Origin: Micromonospora chalcea
GTDB lineage: Bacteria > Actinomycetota > Actinomycetes > Mycobacteriales > Micromonosporaceae
Reading direction: 5' to 3'
Assembly: GCF_002926165.1 (NCBI RefSeq)
Contig: NZ_MAGP01000113.1
Coordinates: 1 to 64,000 of the forward strand
Length of the DNA stretch: 64,000 nucleotides
The position numbers were made by a program, and so were the translations under genes. The notes below the pieces were generated by a model. That model had not been told where the DNA came from. It was given only the letters and a program-made list of their open reading frames with translations, and ran no database searches. Shown here in pieces: positions 58,063-64,000 of the stretch; position 1 is the first letter of the stretch, and each line of letters opens with the position of its first letter.

Positions 58063-58653
58063 ATGGGAAAGACATACGAGCGCATCGACGGCCGGCTGCG
58101 GGACTTCATCGAGGCGCAGCCGATGTTCTTCGTCGCCACCGCCCCGCTGTCCGGTGACGGCACCGTCAACCTGTCCCCGAAAGGGCTGCGCGGCTGCTTC
58201 GCGGTGCTCGACGAGCACACGGTGGCGTATCTGGACTTCGCCGGCAGCAACGCCGAGACCATCGCCCACCTGCGGGAGAACGGCCGGATCACGCTGATGT
58301 GGTGCGCGTTCGCCGGCCCGCCGAACATCGTGCGGGTGCACGGGCGCGGCGAGCCGGTGTTCCGCGACGACCCGCGCTGGCCCGGCCTGCTGCGGCACTT
58401 CCCCGACATCGACCCCGGCCCGCACGGCCTGCGGGCGATCATCGTGGCGCACGCCGAGCTGATCCGCGACACCTGCGGCTACGCGGTGCCGTTCATGACC
58501 TACGACGCCGACCGCGACCTGCACGAACGCCGGTTCGCGCGGGAGGACGACACGTCGCTGAGCGCGTACTTCGCCGGCAAGGACCACGTCGCCACCAGCA
58601 TCGACGGGCTGCCCGGCCTGCCGCTGCCACTGCCGCCCACTCCGTCGGTGTGA
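58063..58653 (+). CDS. Pyridoxamine 5'-phosphate oxidase-fold (PPOX) protein
   Basis: This 196-aa split-barrel flavin- or F420-type protein has LRDFIEAQPMFFVATAPLSG, then VNLSPKGLRGCFAVLDEHTVAY and GSNAETIAHLRENGRITLM. This is the general stress protein 26-like or PPOX class-1 group. The substrate and cofactor are not settled. The ATG at 58063 has GAGGATCGGGG upstream. It is convergent with a POT peptide transporter, seven bases apart. Confidence 0.85.
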   Translation: MGKTYERIDGRLRDFIEAQPMFFVATAPLSGDGTVNLSPKGLRGCFAVLDEHTVAYLDFAGSNAETIAHLRENGRITLMWCAFAGPPNIVRVHGRGEPVFRDDPRWPGLLRHFPDIDPGPHGLRAIIVAHAELIRDTCGYAVPFMTYDADRDLHERRFAREDDTSLSAYFAGKDHVATSIDGLPGLPLPLPPTPSV

Positions 58654-58659
58654 GCCAGG

Positions 58660-60141
58660 TCAGTGAATGCCGGCCATCAGGGTCCGGATCTGACGGGTGA
58701 ACATCACCGCGGCCAGGCCCAGCACCACCGAGGCCAGCCCGAAGGTCAGGAAGTACACCGGCTGCGACCAGGCGCCGGCCAGCCGGGCCACCTGGCCGCC
58801 GATCGCGTCGCCGACGGCGGTGGCGAGGAACCACAGGCCCAGCATCTGACTGGCGTACTTGACCGGGGCCAGTTTGGTGGTGGCGGACAGGCCGACCGGG
58901 CTCAGCGACAGCTCGCCGGCCACCTGGATCGCGTACACCGCGACCAGCCACAGCGGTGAGACCAGGTCGCCGCCGACCGCTGCCCGCGCGGCGGCGGCCA
59001 TCAGCACGAACGACAGACCGTTGAGCACCAGGCCGACCGCGAACTTCGTGGGCGTGGACACCCGGTGCCCGAGCTTGAGCCACAGCGCTGCGGCCAGCGG
59101 CGCGCCGATGATGATCAGGATCGGGTTCACCGACTGCAGCCAGGACGCCGGGAACGTGAACCCGCCCACCGAGCGGTCGGTCTGGTCGGCGGCGAAGATG
59201 TTCAGCACCGATCCGGCCTGGTCGTAGATGAGCCAGAACGAGGCGGCGAACACGAACAGCCACACGTACGCCTTCATCCGGCTGCGTTCGGTGCCGCTGA
59301 TCTCCCGGTCGGTGAGGATCCGCGCGAAGTAGCCGACTGTCACCAGCACCGTCACCACGGTGAGCAGGTTGACCACGGTGTCGACGGTGAACCAGCCGGC
59401 CAGCAGCAGCACCAGCAGCACCGCGAGCAGAATCCCTGTGGCCACGCCGATGCGGGTCAGCGCGCGTCGCCGGTCCGCGCCGAGCAGTGGGTCCGCCGGG
59501 CGGGCACCGGCGTCGCCGAGGTTGCGCCGGCCCAGCACGTACTGGAGTACGCCGAAGGTCATGCCGACCGCTGCCGCGCCGAACCCCAGATGCCAGTTGA
59601 TCTTCTCGCCGAGGAAGCCGGTGATCAGCGGCGCGATGAACGCGCCCAGGTTGATGCCCATGTAGAAGATCGAGAACCCGGCGTCGCGGCGCGGCGAGTC
59701 CCGCTCGTACAGGTCACCGACCATGGTGGAGATGTTCGGTTTGAGCAGGCCGGTGCCGAGCACGATCAGCGCCATGCCGGCGAACACGCTCCACCCGGTC
59801 GGGATCGCCATCACGTAGTGGCCGGCGGCGATCACCACGCCGCCCCACAGCACACTGCGTCGCGCGCCGATCAGCCGGTCCGCCACCCAGCCACCGGGCA
59901 GGGCCATCAGGTAGACCATGGCGTTGTAGGTGCCGTACACGGCGTTGGCGCTGGACTCACCGATGTCGAGCCCACCGTCGGCGACCGCGGCGGTCAGGTA
60001 CAGCACCAGGATCGCCCGCATGCCGTAGAAGCTGAACCGCTCCCACATCTCGGTGAGGAAGAGCGTGGACAGCGCACGGGGATGACCGAAGAAGGTCTTG
60101 CCCGCGGGTGGCCGGGCCCCGACCGGCGCGTCACTGCTCAT
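58660..60141 (-). CDS. POT-family (DtpT-like) proton:peptide symporter
   Basis: This is a 493-aa transporter with about 14 helices. The proton-coupling motif is EMWERFSFYGMRAILVLYL near residues 31-49, followed by YNAMVYLMALPGGWVADRLIG. The PTR2 second signature is FSIFYMGINLGAFIAPLITG. It imports di- and tripeptides with protons, as in DtpA/DtpT. GGAGGTGACG precedes the ATG at 60141. It diverges from rbpA, with a 224-base gap where I saw a TTGACA at 60174-60179 but no convincing -10. Confidence 0.93.
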   Translation of the reverse strand: MSSDAPVGARPPAGKTFFGHPRALSTLFLTEMWERFSFYGMRAILVLYLTAAVADGGLDIGESSANAVYGTYNAMVYLMALPGGWVADRLIGARRSVLWGGVVIAAGHYVMAIPTGWSVFAGMALIVLGTGLLKPNISTMVGDLYERDSPRRDAGFSIFYMGINLGAFIAPLITGFLGEKINWHLGFGAAAVGMTFGVLQYVLGRRNLGDAGARPADPLLGADRRRALTRIGVATGILLAVLLVLLLAGWFTVDTVVNLLTVVTVLVTVGYFARILTDREISGTERSRMKAYVWLFVFAASFWLIYDQAGSVLNIFAADQTDRSVGGFTFPASWLQSVNPILIIIGAPLAAALWLKLGHRVSTPTKFAVGLVLNGLSFVLMAAAARAAVGGDLVSPLWLVAVYAIQVAGELSLSPVGLSATTKLAPVKYASQMLGLWFLATAVGDAIGGQVARLAGAWSQPVYFLTFGLASVVLGLAAVMFTRQIRTLMAGIH

Positions 60142-60365
60142 CGTCACCTCCGGCACGCAAACAGGTGGGTAACATCCCCATTGACAGGCGAAACACTCCA
60201 CCGATTCGGCCCGGCCGGGGACGACCCCGCCGGGCAGCTGTCATGGCCGGTTACCCTTGGTTCTTCCGACCCGCGTACGGCCCTGCCGACGTGGGTGGGG
60301 AATGGGCGAACGGTGACCGGCCGTTACACCTGAAGACCAGCACCACGGACGAGGGGAAGTCGATC

Positions 60366-60707
60366 ATGGGCGAGCGCATGCTGCGCGGTAGCCGGCTGGG
60401 CGCGGTCAGCTACGAATCCGACCGCAACACGGAGCTCGCGCCGCGCCAGACCCGCGAGTACCTCTGCGCCAAGGGCCACCAGTTCGAGGTGCCGTTCGCC
60501 GTCGACGCCGAGGTCCCGACGACCTGGGAGTGCAAGTTCGACGGCAGCGTCGCCCGCCTGGTCGACGGCACCGAGCCGGAGCAGAAGAAGGCCAAGCCGC
60601 CGCGTACCCACTGGGACATGCTGCTGGAGCGGCGCTCGATCGCCGAGCTGGAGGACATCCTCGCCGAGCGGCTCCAGGAGGTCCGGACCCGTCGCGGTCG
60701 CGCCTGA
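60366..60707 (+). CDS. rbpA: RNA polymerase-binding protein RbpA
   Basis: This actinobacterial transcription factor binds RNA polymerase with principal sigma and stabilises the open complex. The 113-aa protein has the core MLRGSRLGAVSYESDRNTEL, LAPRQTREYLCAKGHQFEVPF and PRTHWDMLLERRSI with ELEDILAERL. The zinc-site position equivalent to the last cysteine in Streptomyces RbpA reads Asp here (WECKFDG), as also lost in mycobacterial RbpA, so zinc may not be bound. ATG 60366 is preferred; GAGGGG lies upstream. A strong terminator follows. Confidence 0.95.
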   Translation: MGERMLRGSRLGAVSYESDRNTELAPRQTREYLCAKGHQFEVPFAVDAEVPTTWECKFDGSVARLVDGTEPEQKKAKPPRTHWDMLLERRSIAELEDILAERLQEVRTRRGRA

Positions 60708-60723
60708 GCATCTCCCGCATGAC

Positions 60724-60759
60724 CGAAAACGCCCCCGGGATCACCCGGGGGCGTTTTCG
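60724..60759 (+). terminator. Intrinsic terminator of rbpA
   Basis: A 16-bp perfect stem (CGAAAACGCCCCCGGG with complement at 60744-60759) and the loop ATCA end in GTTTTCG, with a T-run on the 3' side of the stem. It follows the rbpA stop by 16 bases. This is the clearest intrinsic terminator in the window. Confidence 0.88.
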
Positions 60760-60889
60760 TTGCCAGGGGCGGGGCGCGGTCGCCAGTTCGGGGCGGCGGC
60801 GGGGTCGGGCGCGGTCTGATGCCACCACCTCGGCGAAGTGGAGTCGATCAAGCCGATGGCCCGGCGCAACGCAGCGCGGCGGGCGTGCG

Positions 60890-61429
60890 TCAGCGGTCGA
60901 CGATTTCGCCCTCGATGGCCTTGCCGGGGTCGGTGACCGGCTGGGGCGTCGGCGCGGGACCCGGCGACGGTGACGGTGTGGGCTGCGGGGTCGGCTGCGG
61001 CGCGCCCCGGTACACCCGTACCCGCCGTGGCCCGAACAGGTCACCGGCGACCATCGACGACACCCGCCGCTCGGTGGCCCGGCGCACCCCGCCACCGGCC
61101 AGCCGGCGCATCGGCGGCAGCAGCAACAGCAGGCCCACCACGCCGCTGACCAGGCCCGGCATCGCCAGCAGCAGCGCACCCAGCAGCCCGACCAGCCCGT
61201 CGGTCACCTCGGGGCCCGGTGGACGGCCCTCCTGCGCCGCCGCGCGGAATCCGCGCCACGCCCGCATGCCCTCGCGGCGCAGCAGCACCAGCCCCAGCAG
61301 GGACGCGCCGAACACCAGCAGCACCGCCGCGCCGAACCCGACAGCCCGGCCGACCAGCACGAAAACGGTCAGCTCCAGCAGCGCCAACAGCAGCAGGGCC
61401 GGTGGTACGTACTTCAGTCCTCGGCGCAT
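60890..61429 (-). CDS. fxsA: FxsA-family membrane protein
   Basis: This 179-aa membrane protein is of the FxsA family: ALLLLALLELTVFVLVGRAVGFG forms the first two helices, followed by LLGALLLAMPGLVSGVVGLLLLLP, the most conserved stretch. The rest is a cytoplasmic tail rich in Pro and Arg (APQPTPQPTPSPSPGPAPTP). FxsA of E. coli interferes with phage exclusion; the actinobacterial role is unknown. Its place between rbpA and the Ppm1/Lnt pair is a conserved actinobacterial arrangement. Confidence 0.87.
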   Translation of the reverse strand: MRRGLKYVPPALLLLALLELTVFVLVGRAVGFGAAVLLVFGASLLGLVLLRREGMRAWRGFRAAAQEGRPPGPEVTDGLVGLLGALLLAMPGLVSGVVGLLLLLPPMRRLAGGGVRRATERRVSSMVAGDLFGPRRVRVYRGAPQPTPQPTPSPSPGPAPTPQPVTDPGKAIEGEIVDR

Positions 61430-61482
61430 CTCACCTCATCCGCCCGGGGTCATCACGCCCCTCAAGCATGACACGCCTCGGC

Positions 61483-62274
61483 TCAAGGCCAGCGGGCGAG
61501 CGCGTCCGGGCGGGCGGACGCGGTCGCCAGGCGATCCCGCACCCCCCAGCGGGTGACCCGCCACAGCGCCTCGGCCACGATCAGCGGGCTCATCTTGCTG
61601 TCGCCGTGTTCCCGCTCGGCGAACGTGATCGGCACCTCCACGATGCGTACCCCGGCTCGGTGCGCCAGCCGGGACAGCTCGACCTGGAAGGCGTACCCCT
61701 GGGAGCGCACCGAGTCCAGGTCGATGGCGTCCAGCGCGCTGCGCCGGTACACCCGGTAGCCGCCGGTGGCGTCGCTGACCGGCATGCCCAGCGCGAGCCG
61801 CGCGTACAGGTTGCCGACCCGCGACAGCAGCAGCCGCTGCCACGGCCAGTTCAGCACCCGCGCGCCGCGCGTCCACCGGGAGCCGATCACCACGTCGGCG
61901 TCGCGGGCGGCGTCCAGCAGCGCCGGCAGGTCCTCCGGCGCGTGCGAGCCGTCGGCGTCCATCTCCACCACGGCGTCGTAGCCGCGTGCGCGGGCCCAGG
62001 CGAAACCGGCCAGGTAGGCCGCGCCGAGCCCTTCCTTGCCTTCGCGGTGCAGCACGTGCACCCGCGGGTCGTCCCCGGAGAGCCGGTTCGCGATCGCGCC
62101 GGTGCCGTCGGGGCTGTTGTCGTCGGCGACGAGCACGTCCACCCCCGGCGCCGCCGCGCGTACCCGGGCGACGATCCGTTCGACGTTGTCGGCCTCGTTG
62201 TAGGTGGGGATGACCACCAGGACCCGCCCCACCCCGGGGTGGCCGGCCGTCCGCCTGTCGGCTGTCACCGCCAC
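61483..62274 (-). CDS. ppm1: Polyprenol monophosphomannose synthase (Ppm1/DPM-type GT2)
   Basis: This 263-aa GT2 glycosyltransferase makes polyprenol-phosphate-mannose from GDP-mannose, the donor for glycolipids and protein O-mannosylation. The nucleotide motif is DDNSPDG (Asp51-52) and the metal-binding DXD is MDADGSH (Asp106, Asp108). VIGSRWTRGARVLNW and GGYRVYRR are also conserved. GTG 62274 is chosen because GGGAGG lies ten bases upstream. The lnt gene ends 26 bases upstream on the same strand; in mycobacteria the two activities are fused or adjacent. Confidence 0.92.
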   Translation of the reverse strand: MAVTADRRTAGHPGVGRVLVVIPTYNEADNVERIVARVRAAAPGVDVLVADDNSPDGTGAIANRLSGDDPRVHVLHREGKEGLGAAYLAGFAWARARGYDAVVEMDADGSHAPEDLPALLDAARDADVVIGSRWTRGARVLNWPWQRLLLSRVGNLYARLALGMPVSDATGGYRVYRRSALDAIDLDSVRSQGYAFQVELSRLAHRAGVRIVEVPITFAEREHGDSKMSPLIVAEALWRVTRWGVRDRLATASARPDALARWP

Positions 62275-62300
62275 CGTCGCACCGCCTCCCGCTCGTCGGC

Positions 62301-63890
62301 TCAGCCGGGAGCGACCTCCCGGCGCCGGCGCAGCACGGCCGCTCCGGCCAGGGCCGCGACCGCCAGCGCCGTGAGCGCCACCTCCGGCCACACCCCGGCC
62401 GTGGTCGCCGGGGTACGCCCGTTGCCGAGCTCCATCTGCCGCACCACCACCGCGGCGGTGTTGAACCCGGTCGCACCGTCTACCCGCCCGTCGGGGGAAA
62501 CGAACCCGGACACTCCGACCGTGGAGGCCATCAACGCGGCCCGGCCGTGCTCCACCGCCCGCAACCGCACCATGGCCAGCTGCTGGCGGGCCTCGGCCAC
62601 GTCGAACGTGGCGTTGTTCGTCTGCACCACCAGCAGCTGCGCGCCGCCGGTCACGGTGTCCCGGACGATCCCGTCGTAGGCGACCTCGAAGCAGATCACG
62701 TCGCCGAGGACCGCCGCGCCCGCGTCGACCACGCCGGGCCGGTCACCGGGGACGAAGTCGGAGCTGACCCGGTCGACCTGCGAGCTGACCATGCGGGCGA
62801 GGGATCGCAGCGGCACATACTCGGCGAACGGCACCGGATGCCGCTTGACGTACGTCTGGTCCAGGTCGACGCCCGTCCCGGGCCGCCACAGCAGCCCCAC
62901 GTTGCGCACCTGCCCCGCCTCCGGGCCGGCGAGCACCGCGCCGACCAGGATCGGCGCGCCGATCGCGTCGGCGGCCTGCCCGATCCGTTCCCCCGCGGCC
63001 GGGTTGCGCAGCGGGTCGATGTCGCTGGAGTTCTCCGGCCACACCACCAGGTCGGGGCGGGGCTGCCCGCCCTCGGTGACCCGTTCGGCCAGTTCCAGCG
63101 TGGCGTCGACGTGGTTGTTGAGCACCGCCTGCCGCTGCGCGTTGAAGTCCAGCCCGAGGCGCGGCACGTTGCCCTGCACGATCGCGACGGTGACGGTGCC
63201 GTCCGCGCCGCGTACCTCGGCGGGCACGGCCGGGCCGGCGGCGAGCAGCGCGACCAGCCCGGCGGTGAGCCCGGCCACCGGCCGCCACTGCCCGGGCGCG
63301 CGACGCCAGTCCCGCCACGCCACCGCGACGAGGATCCCGCCGGCGACCGCTACCGCGAACGTGACCAGCGGCGCGCCGCCGAGCGCGGCCAGCCGCAGCA
63401 TCGGCGACGTGTCCTGGCTGAACGCCAGCCGCCCCCACGGGAACCCGCCGAACGGGGTCCGGTCACGCAGCGCCTCCTGCCCCACCCACAACACGCCGGT
63501 GAGCAGCGGCCATGCCGCCCGGTGCCGGTCGGCCAGCGGCGACACCCAGGCGGTGGCGGCGCCCAGCAGCGCCAGGTAGGCGGCCTGCAGCAGCGACAGC
63601 AGCGCCCACGGCAGGTAGCCGGTGTGCAGGTTCGTCCATTCCAGCAGCGGCGCGAACAGCGCCACCCCGGCCAGGAAGCCCAGCCCGGCGCCGGCCCGCA
63701 ACCGCCGCCGGTGCGCGGCGGCCGCCAGCAACGCCACCCCGACCGGGGCGAGCGGCCACATCCCGTACGGCGGGAACGCCAGCAGCAGCGCCACCCCGGC
63801 CAGTACGGCGGCCGGCACGGCCAGCGTCAGCGGCAGGGGACGCGCCCCGTCGGCGACGGCGCGCGACTGCTCCTGCTCCAGCGTCGTCAC
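62301..63890 (-). CDS. lnt: Apolipoprotein N-acyltransferase (Lnt)
   Basis: This 529-aa enzyme N-acylates the terminal cysteine of lipoproteins at the membrane. About eight hydrophobic helices fill residues 20-225, followed by the nitrilase-like domain with the Glu-Lys-Cys triad: Glu286 in WPENSS, Lys349 in YVKRHPVPFAEY and Cys400 in DVICFEV. GTG 63890 has GGAGAAG before it. It is followed by ppm1 on the same strand, matching the known actinobacterial pairing. The remaining 110 bases of the window contain no gene that I can see. Confidence 0.93.
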   Translation of the reverse strand: MTTLEQEQSRAVADGARPLPLTLAVPAAVLAGVALLLAFPPYGMWPLAPVGVALLAAAAHRRRLRAGAGLGFLAGVALFAPLLEWTNLHTGYLPWALLSLLQAAYLALLGAATAWVSPLADRHRAAWPLLTGVLWVGQEALRDRTPFGGFPWGRLAFSQDTSPMLRLAALGGAPLVTFAVAVAGGILVAVAWRDWRRAPGQWRPVAGLTAGLVALLAAGPAVPAEVRGADGTVTVAIVQGNVPRLGLDFNAQRQAVLNNHVDATLELAERVTEGGQPRPDLVVWPENSSDIDPLRNPAAGERIGQAADAIGAPILVGAVLAGPEAGQVRNVGLLWRPGTGVDLDQTYVKRHPVPFAEYVPLRSLARMVSSQVDRVSSDFVPGDRPGVVDAGAAVLGDVICFEVAYDGIVRDTVTGGAQLLVVQTNNATFDVAEARQQLAMVRLRAVEHGRAALMASTVGVSGFVSPDGRVDGATGFNTAAVVVRQMELGNGRTPATTAGVWPEVALTALAVAALAGAAVLRRRREVAPG

Positions 63891-64000
63891 CGGCTTCTCC
63901 CCACGATCACGGGCCGAAGGCTACCCGCCCGTACCGGCCGTCGGCCCGCGCCCCTGCGCCACCGATCGGGCAACTGCGCCTCGGTGGGCGGGGCCCGCTG

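Noticed and set aside
55356..58472. 1038-codon minus-strand frame across the GPH and coiled-coil genes
   Set aside because: Spans several real genes and has a repetitive Gly/Arg/Val composition without any domain; the plus-strand genes have clear motifs and ribosome sites.
60142..60365. SigR-type promoter (GGAAT...GTT) for rbpA
   Set aside because: I looked for the pair at normal spacing and found no match; only an isolated TTGACA is present.

Overview
The window is very GC-rich, with frequent GTG and TTG starts, short intergenic gaps and many stop/start overlaps of the GTGA or ATGA type. Together with an RbpA gene, a HAIR heat-shock operator, a TIGR04222 membrane protein, a mycothiol-type maleylpyruvate isomerase N-domain protein and the Lnt/Ppm1 pair, this points to an actinomycete chromosome. 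A Micromonospora-like member of the Micromonosporaceae is the best guess (inference from gene content and style, no alignment run). I found no rRNA, tRNA, CRISPR array, prophage or insertion sequence.

Layout. 0-12 kb: a NarL-type two-component system, a UvrA-like ABC ATPase, an AraC/VOC pair, pyridoxal kinase, an OFA-type MFS carrier with a 41-residue companion, a short-chain dehydrogenase, a patatin-like lipase, an ECF42-like sigma factor with its YCII partner, and a peroxiredoxin. 12-24.6 kb: cydAB behind tandem dyads, an acyltransferase, an FMN reductase, a BldC/MerR-like regulator with a DUF4180 gene, a phosphodiesterase, an MFS carrier, thymidine kinase, a solitary tyrosine recombinase, an Hsp20 with a HAIR site, and acetyltransferases. 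24.7-35.5 kb: a membrane glycosyltransferase, a TIGR04222 protein, a drug-efflux/TetR pair, a DUF1062 gene behind a possible leader peptide, and a macrolide-type glycosyltransferase divergent from its TetR regulator with two matching operators. 35.7-40.3 kb: TerC behind a probable yybP-ykoY riboswitch, a methyltransferase pair, DUF1992, an acetyltransferase and a LysE exporter.

40.3-51.9 kb is the most coherent block: GH42 beta-galactosidase, GH31 alpha-xylosidase, ROK regulator, GH3 beta-glycosidase, LacI regulator and GH95 alpha-fucosidase-like enzyme, none with an obvious signal peptide. These four activities match the sugars of fucosylated xyloglucan side chains (Fuc-Gal-Xyl on Glc), so I read it as a cytoplasmic oligosaccharide-degradation locus with its own operators. 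51.9-58.7 kb: a NUDIX hydrolase, an SDR/flavin monooxygenase operon, a TetR gene with two copies of one operator, a GPH-type sugar symporter, a zinc-motif coiled-coil protein and a PPOX protein. 58.7-64 kb: a POT peptide transporter, RbpA, FxsA, Ppm1 and Lnt, which is a conserved actinobacterial housekeeping neighbourhood.

Two intergenic 55-bp imperfect palindromes of identical length (27.1 and 39.5 kb), plus a 67-bp relative-in-style at 16.9 kb, look like a dispersed REP-like repeat family.
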